Positions 1 through 6,122 are shown, counted from the stretch's first letter. The stretch: 6,697 nt of DNA from Muribaculaceae bacterium (GCA_021443235.1 JABUUJ010000050.1:16037-22733), one strand, 5' to 3'. Translations and numbers: made by a program. Notes: generated from the letters alone by a model not told the origin.

Positions 1-122
1 GCGAGCTATGTGACTGAATAAACAAGGAAAAGATGCCGGCAGGAAACAAAAAGACGAAAAATAGCAAAAATAAAATCAATCTCGGCGTTCAAATGAACTT
101 TTTGGGTTAAACTGCTGATATT
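1..122. other. Leader region upstream of the first polysaccharide gene
   Basis: No substantial gene is visible here. All three forward frames hit a stop within the first 21 bases. Frame 1 reads ASYVTE then TAA at 19-21, which could be the last codons of an upstream gene, but six residues cannot be assigned. A 25-codon Lys/Asn-rich ORF runs from ATG at 33 to TAA at 108-110, with an AGGA-like stretch just before it; it is discussed as a weak finding. I looked for the Bacteroides -7 element (TAnnTTTG). The nearest candidate, ending in TTTG at about 104, lacks the TA, so no promoter is called. The TAA at 108-110 is in frame with the next gene and rules out a longer N-terminus for it. Confidence 0.4.
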
Positions 123-2027
123 ATGTTTAAAAGTGTTCTAAACAAAATCACTGGCTGGTACTTCTCGCAACAGGCGTTGCCCTACTGGTTGGTGATGATA
201 TTTGACTGCTCGATCATGCTGCTGGCGAGCCTGCTGGCTCACCTGCTCTATCACGCTGGGTCGGAGCAGACAATCAGCCAAATGATGGCGACGTGGATGT
301 GCTACCTCGTGGTATATATCGTTGGGTTCAGGATTTTCCGCACCTATAGCGGCGTGCTGCGATACTCATCGTTTGTCGACCTGGTGCGCATCATCAAGGC
401 CAACCTGCTGAGCATCATCCTGATATTCCTGCTGCGCCACTTCACATGCGTTGACAAGGTGCTTGTGGGGCTCGCTTGGCAGGAGTTGCTCATCACCTTT
501 GTCATAGGCACAGCCATCATGTGGGCGAGCCGCATTGTGGTGAAGAACCTCTACGACCTATACTTTGTGAGCGACAAGGCGCAGCGCGTGTTTATCTATG
601 GCGTGAAAGAGGGTGGCATAGCCCTTGCCAAGAGCATCAGGGCGCAGCAGTCGCAATATATTGTGGCGGGCTTTGTGAGCGACGACCCGGCGGCGTGCAG
701 CCACCTGCTCATGGGAGCCAAGACCTATCCCAACGACGAGAACCTCATCGCCAAGATGCGCCAAAAGGGTGCTACCGTGCTCATGGTGTCGCCACTCATG
801 ACCGACGCGCTGCGCAACAACCAGGAGATGATCGACAACCTGAGCGACGCTGGCATCAGGCTTATGATTTACACAGGACAGGAATGGGACGGCAAGAGCG
901 ACCTGCGACACACGCAGCTCAAGGAGGTCGACATCGAGGATCTGCTGCCTCGCGGCCAAATCACCGTTGACCTCGACACCATAGGTGGAATCTTGCGCGA
1001 CAAGTGCATCCTCATCACTGGTGCCGCGGGCTCGATAGGCTCGGAAATCGTTAGGCAGATTGCCACGTTTGCGCCCAGCCAGCTTGTGCTCATCGACCAG
1101 GCCGAGACACCGCTGCACGACATACGCCTGTATATGGCGCAGAAATATGCCTACATACCGTGCCGCACCATCACCGCCAGCATCACCCACCGCTTGCACA
1201 TGGAAAGCATCTTCAAGCAGTATAGGCCCGAGTATGTGTTCCACGCCGCCGCCTACAAGCATGTGCCCATGATGGAGGACAACCCCGGTGAGGCGGTGAT
1301 CAACAACGTGCACGGCACACGCATCATCGCCGACCTGGCAGTGAAATATGGCACACTCAAGTTTGTGATGGTATCGACCGACAAGGCCGTGAACCCCACC
1401 AACGTGATGGGATGCAGCAAGCGCGCCTGCGAGATGTATTGCCAGAGCCTCAACCAGGCGATTGTCGACGGCAAGGTCGCGGGCACCACGCAGTTTGTCA
1501 CCACGCGCTTTGGCAATGTGCTGGGCAGCAACGGCTCGGTGATCCCGCTCTTCAAGGAGCAGATCAAGTCGGGCGGCCCGCTCACCGTGACTCACCCCGA
1601 CATCATACGCTATTTCATGCTTATCCCCGAGGCCTGCAAGCTGGTGCTGCAGGCGGGATCAATGGGCAACGGCGGCGAGATATATGTCTTCGACATGGGT
1701 AAGCCCGTGCGCATCGCCGACCTGGCGCGGCGCATGATACGCCTCTCGGGCGCGCAAGACGTCGAAATTCGTTACACTGGCCTGCGCGATGGCGAGAAAC
1801 TCTATGAGGAGCTGCTCAACACCGAGGAGAACACTGTGCCGTCGTCGCATCCCAAAATCAAGCTCGCCACGGTGCACCCGCAGCCCTACGACGAGGTGTG
1901 TGCGATGATTGAGCGCCTGGTCGACACCACCCGCAACACCTACGACGACATGGAAATAGTGCGCCAAATGAAGATCCTCGTCCCCGAGTTCAAGTCCAAG
2001 AACTCAAAATACGAAGCGCTTGATTAA
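123..2027 (+). CDS. Membrane-bound UDP-GlcNAc 4,6-dehydratase, WbpM/PglF/CapD family
   Basis: This 634-residue protein has the full architecture of the long WbpM/PglF/CapD dehydratases (usually about 590-665 residues). About four hydrophobic membrane segments lie near residues 20-44, 53-70, 92-110 and 118-138. A CoA-binding-like Rossmann domain follows at about 153-260. The C-terminal extended-SDR domain begins near 295 with the dinucleotide-binding motif TGAAGSIGSE (299-308). The family motif STDKAVNPTNVMG starts at S418 and includes D420 and K421. M429 stands where shorter relatives have the catalytic Tyr, with K433 four residues on, giving the Ser-Met-Lys arrangement described for WbpM. 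The family converts UDP-GlcNAc to UDP-4-keto-6-deoxy-GlcNAc (leading to QuiNAc, FucNAc or bacillosamine-type sugars) at the cytoplasmic face of the inner membrane. An in-frame TAA at 108-110 and the hydrophobic N-terminus support the ATG at 123. The family is near certain; the exact sugar product is inferred. Confidence 0.93.
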   Translation: MFKSVLNKITGWYFSQQALPYWLVMIFDCSIMLLASLLAHLLYHAGSEQTISQMMATWMCYLVVYIVGFRIFRTYSGVLRYSSFVDLVRIIKANLLSIILIFLLRHFTCVDKVLVGLAWQELLITFVIGTAIMWASRIVVKNLYDLYFVSDKAQRVFIYGVKEGGIALAKSIRAQQSQYIVAGFVSDDPAACSHLLMGAKTYPNDENLIAKMRQKGATVLMVSPLMTDALRNNQEMIDNLSDAGIRLMIYTGQEWDGKSDLRHTQLKEVDIEDLLPRGQITVDLDTIGGILRDKCILITGAAGSIGSEIVRQIATFAPSQLVLIDQAETPLHDIRLYMAQKYAYIPCRTITASITHRLHMESIFKQYRPEYVFHAAAYKHVPMMEDNPGEAVINNVHGTRIIADLAVKYGTLKFVMVSTDKAVNPTNVMGCSKRACEMYCQSLNQAIVDGKVAGTTQFVTTRFGNVLGSNGSVIPLFKEQIKSGGPLTVTHPDIIRYFMLIPEACKLVLQAGSMGNGGEIYVFDMGKPVRIADLARRMIRLSGAQDVEIRYTGLRDGEKLYEELLNTEENTVPSSHPKIKLATVHPQPYDEVCAMIERLVDTTRNTYDDMEIVRQMKILVPEFKSKNSKYEALD

Positions 2028-2053
2028 TTCTTAATGCATAATTCTTAATTCAT
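2026..2053 (+). repeat. Two tandem 14-bp units at the stop codon of the dehydratase gene
   Basis: The units aattcttaatgcat (2026-2039) and aattcttaattcat (2040-2053) differ at one position. The first includes the last two bases of the TAA stop (2025-2027), so the repeat begins exactly where coding ends. Such AT-rich aattcttaatt strings are typical of intergenic DNA in Bacteroidales (general knowledge). No function is evident. Confidence 0.7.
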
Positions 2054-2055
2054 AA

Positions 2056-2068
2056 TGGGCTTCGCCCA
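2056..2068 (+). other. Short GC hairpin in the dehydratase-gmd spacer
   Basis: The sequence tgggc-ttc-gccca forms a 5-bp stem with a 3-base loop. It is not followed by a T run, so it does not look like a complete intrinsic terminator. It stands out as the only GC-rich palindrome between the 14-bp repeat and the octamer tract. It may be part of an intergenic repeat family or a weak mRNA structure. Confidence 0.4.
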
Positions 2069-2072
2069 ATTC

Positions 2073-2104
2073 GTCTATGCGTCTATGCGACTACGCGTCT
2101 ATGC
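2073..2104 (+). repeat. Four tandem 8-bp units, consensus GTCTATGC
   Basis: Units lie at 2073-2080, 2081-2088, 2089-2096 and 2097-2104. Units 1, 2 and 4 are identical; unit 3 (gactacgc) differs at two positions. The tract ends 30 bases before the gmd start and is non-coding. A pure 8-bp repeat is a plausible site for copy-number change by slippage. Because it lies in the leader of gmd, it could alter spacing or mRNA structure there; that effect is inference. Confidence 0.85.
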
Positions 2105-2134
2105 AAAAAAACTATAAACAATAAACATTACAAT

Positions 2135-3223
2135 ATGAAATCTGCTTTAATTACTGGTGTTACCGGGCAGGATGGCTCTTACTTGAGCGAATTCCTGCTT
2201 GAGAAAGGCTACGAAGTGCACGGCATCATACGCCGCAGTTCGGTCGACTTCCGCGAGCGCATCGCTCATCTGGAGGGACGCCCCGGCTTCCACCTTCACT
2301 ATGGCGACCTGAGCGACTCGATGTCGCTGGTCAAGGTCGTTGCCGCCGTGCGTCCCGACGAGATCTACAACCTCGCGGCGCAAAGCCACGTGCAGGTGTC
2401 GTTTGACTCGCCCGAGTTTACCGCCGACATCGACGCCACGGGCGTGCTGCGCGTGCTCGAGGCGGTGCGCGCCTGCGGCCTGGAGAAGACTTGCCGCATC
2501 TATCAGGCATCGACCTCCGAGCTCTATGGCAAGGTCGAGGAGGTGCCGCAAAACGAGAACACCCCGTTCCACCCCTATTCGCCCTACGCCGTGGCAAAGC
2601 TCTATGGCTACTGGATTGTGAAGGAGTATCGCGAGGCCTACGACATGTTCTGCTGCTCGGGCATCCTGTTCAACCACGAGAGCGAGCGCCGTGGCGAGAC
2701 CTTTGTGACGCGCAAAATCACCCTCGCGGCGGCACGCATCGCACAGGGCAAGCAGGAGCGCCTCTATCTGGGCAACCTCGACTCGCTGCGCGACTGGGGA
2801 TATGCCAAAGACTACGTTGAGTGCATGTGGCTCATCTTGCAGCACGACCAGCCCGAGGACTTTGTCATCGCCACTGGCGTGCAGCACAGCGTGCGCGAGT
2901 TCACCCAGCTCGCCTTCCACCATGTGGGCATCGAGCTGGAGTTTAAGGGCGAGGGCATGGACGAGAAGGGCTATGACAGGGCCACCGGACGCTGCCTGGT
3001 GGAGGTGTCGCCCGACTTCTACCGCCCAACCGACGTGGTGAACCTGTGGGGCGATCCCACCAAGGCTAAGGCCAAGCTGGGCTGGAACCCCGAGAAAACC
3101 TCGTTTGAGGAGCTCGTCAAGCTCATGGTGGACCACGACATGGCGAAAGTCGCCGTTGAGCGCGAGAGCGAGCGTGTGCGCACCAACCTCGCCGCCTACC
3201 TCGAGAAAGGAATAGTTAAGTAA
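2135..3223 (+). CDS. gmd: GDP-mannose 4,6-dehydratase
   Basis: This 362-residue protein of the extended SDR family converts GDP-D-mannose to GDP-4-keto-6-deoxy-D-mannose in the cytoplasm, the first step toward GDP-L-fucose, GDP-D-rhamnose or GDP-perosamine. The NADP-binding motif is TGVTGQDGSYL (residues 7-17). The NLAAQSHV motif lies at 79-86. The catalytic residues align with E. coli Gmd: T127 and E129 in STSELYG, and Y151/K155 in the YxxxK motif. The nucleotide-sugar segment NHESERRGETFVTRKIT starts at residue 180. Length is normal and no key residue is missing. The start is preceded by an A/T-rich leader without Shine-Dalgarno, as expected in Bacteroidota. The usual partner gene fcl (GDP-fucose synthase) does not follow; the next gene is a four-helix-bundle gene 79 bases downstream. 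Identification is very secure; the final 6-deoxy sugar is unknown. Confidence 0.97.
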   Translation: MKSALITGVTGQDGSYLSEFLLEKGYEVHGIIRRSSVDFRERIAHLEGRPGFHLHYGDLSDSMSLVKVVAAVRPDEIYNLAAQSHVQVSFDSPEFTADIDATGVLRVLEAVRACGLEKTCRIYQASTSELYGKVEEVPQNENTPFHPYSPYAVAKLYGYWIVKEYREAYDMFCCSGILFNHESERRGETFVTRKITLAAARIAQGKQERLYLGNLDSLRDWGYAKDYVECMWLILQHDQPEDFVIATGVQHSVREFTQLAFHHVGIELEFKGEGMDEKGYDRATGRCLVEVSPDFYRPTDVVNLWGDPTKAKAKLGWNPEKTSFEELVKLMVDHDMAKVAVERESERVRTNLAAYLEKGIVK

Positions 3224-3299
3224 TAATCTGAATAATTGAATATTTGAATACTTGAATGGGATTTAATAATCTCAATAATTTCAATAATTTAATAATTTC
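3222..3299 (+). repeat. AATAnTTG/AATAATTTC tandem tract (left arm flanking the four-helix-bundle gene)
   Basis: The whole spacer from the gmd stop codon to the next ATG consists of 8-10-bp units starting with AAT: aataatctg (3222), aataattg (3231), aatatttg (3239), aatacttg (3247), aatgggattt (3255), aataatctc (3265), aataatttc (3274), aataattt (3283) and aataatttc (3291). The first unit uses the last two bases of the gmd stop. The first four units are complementary in type to units in the tract beyond the next gene (for example aataatctg here and cagattatt at 3774-3782), so the two tracts form a degenerate inverted repeat about 0.5 kb apart. Confidence 0.8.
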
Positions 3300-3302
3300 A
3301 AT

Positions 3303-3737
3303 ATGGGTGAAAATCCTCTTTATGAAAAGGCCTGCGCTTTTGCCGACCGCATCCTCGACATGAGCGACTTTTTGCTCACACCAGCCCAGCACAATCAGCC
3401 CTATTTAACCAACGGCGGCAAACTGCACGTGAAAGGTCGCAGTTATCCCAAGTTCAGCGTTGAGGTGTGCGTTAAGCAGATAGCGCGGTCGGACACGTCG
3501 ATTGCGGCAAATATTGCTGAGGGGCAGGGGGTGCAGTCGCGAGCCGACCTTACCAATAAGCTGAGCGTGGCTTATAAAGAGGCTCATGAGACCGAATATT
3601 GGCTGCAACGCTTGAAAAATCGCAAGGTGCTCACAGCCAAGCAATACGACAGCATGGACGATGACCTACAGGAACTAATAAAAATGCTGGTAGCCTCGCT
3701 CAACACCCTGAAAAACGGTCGCAAGCAATCACAATAA
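3303..3737 (+). CDS. Four-helix-bundle protein, 23S rRNA intervening-sequence (IVP/S23)-like family
   Basis: This 144-residue soluble protein carries the family core: VKQIARSDTSIAANIAEG (57-74), then SRADLTNKLSVAYKEAHETE (79-98) and YWLQRL, followed by a final amphipathic helix at about 112-137. Relatives are about 120-residue four-helix bundles first described as ORFs in 23S rRNA intervening sequences; the Avd accessory protein of diversity-generating retroelements has a related fold. No biochemical role is established for stand-alone copies, and binding of nucleic acid or protein is only a possibility. Here the segment between helix 1 and helix 2 (about residues 25-52, with QPYLTNGGK and GRSYPKFS) seems longer than in simple members. 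There is no signal peptide or membrane segment. The gene lies between gmd and galE, in the same orientation, enclosed by inverted octamer tracts. It does not look like a sugar enzyme and may be a passenger in the operon. Confidence 0.85.
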   Translation: MGENPLYEKACAFADRILDMSDFLLTPAQHNQPYLTNGGKLHVKGRSYPKFSVEVCVKQIARSDTSIAANIAEGQGVQSRADLTNKLSVAYKEAHETEYWLQRLKNRKVLTAKQYDSMDDDLQELIKMLVASLNTLKNGRKQSQ

Positions 3738-3739
3738 TC

Positions 3740-3825
3740 CAAATATTCAAATTATTCAAAATATTCAAGTATTCAGATTATTAGAAAGATATTCAAGTAT
3801 TAAAATATTAAAGTATTAAAGTATT
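3740..3825 (+). repeat. CAAnTATT/AAAGTATT tandem tract (right arm flanking the four-helix-bundle gene)
   Basis: The spacer is made of 8-11-bp units ending in ATT: caaatatt (3740), caaattatt (3748), caaaatatt (3757), caagtatt (3766), cagattatt (3774), agaaagatatt (3783), caagtatt (3794), aaaatatt (3802), then two identical aaagtatt units (3810 and 3818). The first five are reverse complements of the unit type found before the gene: caagtatt pairs exactly with aatacttg at 3247-3254, and cagattatt with aataatctg at 3222-3230. The tract starts three bases after the TAA and ends three bases before the galE ATG, so it fills the spacer and forms the galE leader. Confidence 0.8.
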
Positions 3826-3828
3826 ACT

Positions 3829-4842
3829 ATGTTGATATTGCTTACTGGTGGGGCTGGATACATTGGCAGCCACACAATCATCGAACTCGACAAGGCCGGC
3901 CACCAGGTGGTCGTGGTTGATAACTTTGTAAACTCGCAGCCCGAGGCACTGAGGCGCGTGGAGAAAATCATCGGCAAGGCGGTGCCGTTTGTCGAGGCCG
4001 ACGTGCGCGACCGCAAGGCGATGAACGCCATCTTTGAGCAGCACCACATCGACGCCGTGATTCACTTCGCCGGATTCAAGTCCGTGGGCGAGAGCGTCGC
4101 CAAGCCGCTCGAGTACTACGAGAACAACATGAACGCCACCTTTGTGCTCCTCGACGCGATGCGCAGCCACGGCTGCAAGAACATCATCTTCTCGTCGTCG
4201 GCAACAGTATATGGCGACCCCGCCATCATCCCCATCACCGAGGAATGCCCCAAAGGCCACTGCACCAACCCCTACGGTCAGACCAAGAGCATGCTCGAGG
4301 AGGTGCTCATCGACGTGCAGCACGCCGACAATGAGTGGAACGTGGTGCTGCTGCGCTACTTCAACCCCATCGGGGCGCACGAGAGCGGACTCATAGGCGA
4401 GAACCCCAACGGCATCCCCAACAACCTCATGCCCTACATCACCCAGACCGCCATTGGCCGACGCGAGGAGCTGGGAGTCTTTGGCAACGACTATGACACC
4501 CCCGACGGCACCGGAGTGCGCGACTACATCCACGTCGTGGACCTCGCCGCCGGACACGTCGCCGCACTGCAGGCCATCGAGCAGCGCAAGGGCCTCGCCA
4601 TCTACAACCTGGGCACAGGCCACGGCTACTCGGTGCTCGACGTGGTGCACGCCTTTGAGAAGGCGAACGGGCTGCACGTGCCCTACGCCATCAAGCCACG
4701 CCGCCCGGGCGACATCGCCACCTGCTACTGCAACCCCGCCAAGGCGCAGGCCGAGCTGGGCTGGCGCGCCACCCGCGACATCGACGACATGTGCCGCGAC
4801 TCCTGGCACTTCCAAAAAAACAACCCCACCGGCTACCAATAA
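3829..4842 (+). CDS. galE: UDP-glucose 4-epimerase, probably also acting on UDP-GlcNAc
   Basis: This 337-residue extended SDR protein matches the length and residue numbering of E. coli GalE (338). It has the NAD-binding GGAGYIGSH (7-15), S124 in FSSSATVYG, and catalytic Y149 and K153 in NPYGQTK. It also has RYFNPIGAHESG (176-187), the nucleotide-binding region RDYIHVVDLA (231-240) and the C-terminal NPTGY. It interconverts UDP-Glc and UDP-Gal in the cytoplasm. At the position of E. coli Tyr299 this protein has Cys299 (codon TGC at 4723-4725, within RRPGDIATCY). A small residue at this site is associated with acceptance of the larger UDP-GlcNAc/UDP-GalNAc pair in human and engineered E. coli GalE. 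UDP-GalNAc supply for the polysaccharide is therefore plausible. The ATG follows an AT-rich octamer tract without Shine-Dalgarno. Codon use is strongly GC-rich, unlike the gene that follows. Confidence 0.96.
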   Translation: MLILLTGGAGYIGSHTIIELDKAGHQVVVVDNFVNSQPEALRRVEKIIGKAVPFVEADVRDRKAMNAIFEQHHIDAVIHFAGFKSVGESVAKPLEYYENNMNATFVLLDAMRSHGCKNIIFSSSATVYGDPAIIPITEECPKGHCTNPYGQTKSMLEEVLIDVQHADNEWNVVLLRYFNPIGAHESGLIGENPNGIPNNLMPYITQTAIGRREELGVFGNDYDTPDGTGVRDYIHVVDLAAGHVAALQAIEQRKGLAIYNLGTGHGYSVLDVVHAFEKANGLHVPYAIKPRRPGDIATCYCNPAKAQAELGWRATRDIDDMCRDSWHFQKNNPTGYQ

Positions 4843-4916
4843 CCCCCCCCCGGTGCCCGCCCAGCCGAAATCGCTAATCTTGATTAAAGTCCCCCAAAAA
4901 CCACAGGCCTCAAATA
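4843..4916. other. Composition boundary with C9 run between galE and the glycosyltransferase gene
   Basis: Nine consecutive C residues (4843-4851) follow the galE stop directly. The next 65 bases are mixed and include a C5A5 stretch (about 4892-4901). Upstream coding DNA is very GC-rich (43 of 60 bases G/C at 4501-4560) and downstream DNA is AT-rich (15 of 60 at 5221-5280). No terminator hairpin or promoter is evident. This spacer lacks the octamer tandem units of the three preceding spacers. It reads as a junction between a resident module and an acquired one. Confidence 0.6.
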
Positions 4917-6062
4917 ATGACACTTGTATTTTTGAGCAATCGTTTTACAAACCACCAAAAGGAAATATCTAACGAGTTTGTAAAACTATTCGAGTCGTAT
5001 TTCTTTATAGAGTGCGAACCAGAGGAAATACGGTCATTACCAGAAGGGAAAAAACCCTCTGGAGATACCCCAAGTTATGTGTTCAAATTAACTGAGGTCG
5101 AAAATTTGGGGTCTTTAGTTGTAGGTGCTGATGTAGTGATCTTTGGCAGTTGTTCACAAAAGTTGGTCAAACATCGATTAAAGTTAGGAAAGTTGACGTT
5201 CAAATATAGCGAACGAATCTTTAAAACAGGAATAAAGAAATGGCAAATTCCATTAAGGGTAATTAAAGACTATTTTAGATATAATAGATTCAAGAATTTC
5301 TATTTGTTATGTGCAAGCGCATATGCTTATAGCGATTATGCTTTATCAAAAAGTTTCATTAATAAATCTTATAAATGGGGTTATTTCCCTTCAGCTTCAA
5401 GAAGAACTTTTGAGGAGATTCTATCAATACGAAACAATAACAAAGTTCCTAATTTATTGTGGATAGGCAGGTTTATTGATTGGAAGCACCCAGAATTGGC
5501 AATTATGCTTGCCGAGAATTTGAAAAATGCGGGTTACTATTTTGTCCTAAGCATGGCAGGGTTTGGTCCTATGCTGACTGAAATAAAAAAAATGGTTGCA
5601 GATAAGCAGTTAGAAGACTATATTATAATGCACGGTTCGATTACAGCAGATAAGGCAATTGAAATGATGGAAATGAGCGACATTTTTGTCCAAACAAGCG
5701 ATTTCAATGAGGGCTGGGGGGCTGTTTTGAACGAGGCAATGTCTTGTGGTTGCTGTGTCGTAGCAAGTCATGCTATAGGTGCTGTTCCATATTTGTTAAA
5801 GCACAACATTAATGGGTTGATATTTAAAAATGGGAGTTTGAAGGAGCTAATGGATTGTGTTATACAAAGCATGAAGGATGTTAAGCAAAGACAACTTTTA
5901 GGACAAGAAGCATATTTAACAATGAAAAAAGAATGGCATCCCCAAATCGCCGCAACAAGATTTTACAATTTAGTTCGATCGCTTTTATCTAACGACATGG
6001 CAGTAAATGCAGAGAGTGGTCCATGTAGTAAGGCAGTAATATTAGAAAACAATTGGATGTGA
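4917..6062 (+). CDS. GT4-like (glycosyl transferases group 1) glycosyltransferase
   Basis: This 381-residue cytoplasmic protein has the C-terminal half of a GT-B glycosyltransferase. The domain starts near residue 179 with LLWIGRFIDWKHPELAIMLA, followed by LSMAGFGPML and VQTSDFNEGWGAVLNEAMSCG. The latter contains the EX7E pair E265/E273 that contacts the nucleotide-sugar donor in GT4-type retaining enzymes. VVASHAIGAVPYLL (281-294) and NGLIF are also family features. The N-terminal acceptor half is poorly conserved, as usual. There is no signal peptide or membrane helix, so it probably works at the inner leaflet, adding a sugar to a lipid-linked repeat unit. Donor and acceptor cannot be read from the sequence. 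Codon use is AT-rich, in sharp contrast to galE 74 bases upstream, suggesting separate ancestry. The ATG at 4917 starts a plausible beta strand (MTLVFLSN). Confidence 0.9.
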   Translation: MTLVFLSNRFTNHQKEISNEFVKLFESYFFIECEPEEIRSLPEGKKPSGDTPSYVFKLTEVENLGSLVVGADVVIFGSCSQKLVKHRLKLGKLTFKYSERIFKTGIKKWQIPLRVIKDYFRYNRFKNFYLLCASAYAYSDYALSKSFINKSYKWGYFPSASRRTFEEILSIRNNNKVPNLLWIGRFIDWKHPELAIMLAENLKNAGYYFVLSMAGFGPMLTEIKKMVADKQLEDYIIMHGSITADKAIEMMEMSDIFVQTSDFNEGWGAVLNEAMSCGCCVVASHAIGAVPYLLKHNINGLIFKNGSLKELMDCVIQSMKDVKQRQLLGQEAYLTMKKEWHPQIAATRFYNLVRSLLSNDMAVNAESGPCSKAVILENNWM

Positions 6063-6122
6063 AATTAAGGTTTAATTAATTTAGAGTCACTACCATTGTT
6101 GATGACACACAGAATATCAAAT

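Noticed and set aside
95..104. Possible Bacteroides -7 promoter element before the dehydratase gene
   Set aside because: Only the TTTG half matches; the TA of TAnnTTTG is absent and no -33 TTG lies at the right distance.
558..1595. Long reverse-strand ORF (345 codons) opposite the dehydratase gene
   Set aside because: It lies entirely opposite a clear family gene. GC-rich codon use often leaves the antisense frame open. The translation has no recognisable domain and is rich in His, Ala and Val as expected for such shadows.
2056..2104. Intrinsic terminator between the dehydratase gene and gmd
   Set aside because: The stem is only 5 bp and is followed by the octamer repeat, not a T run.
2147..3136. 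Reverse-strand ORF (329 codons) opposite gmd
   Set aside because: Same shadow effect: it mirrors the gmd frame and shows no domain of its own.
3303..3737. Diversity-generating retroelement accessory gene (avd)
   Set aside because: The fold family is related, but no reverse transcriptase, template repeat or variable repeat is visible in the window, and the protein fits the stand-alone IVP-like group better.
3222..3825. CRISPR array in the AT-rich repeated spacers
   Set aside because: Units are contiguous 8-11-bp tandem repeats without unique spacers, far shorter than CRISPR repeats.
3808..4923. Reverse-strand ORF (371 codons) covering galE on the opposite strand
   Set aside because: It is longer than galE only because the GC-rich antisense frame lacks stops. 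It runs into the AT-rich repeat tract and has low-complexity Val/Gly/Ala composition without motifs.
4454..4972. Forward ORF (172 codons) bridging the end of galE and the start of the glycosyltransferase gene
   Set aside because: It is rich in Thr, Ser, Pro and Ala, typical of a frame-shifted reading of GC-rich DNA, and overlaps two well-supported genes.
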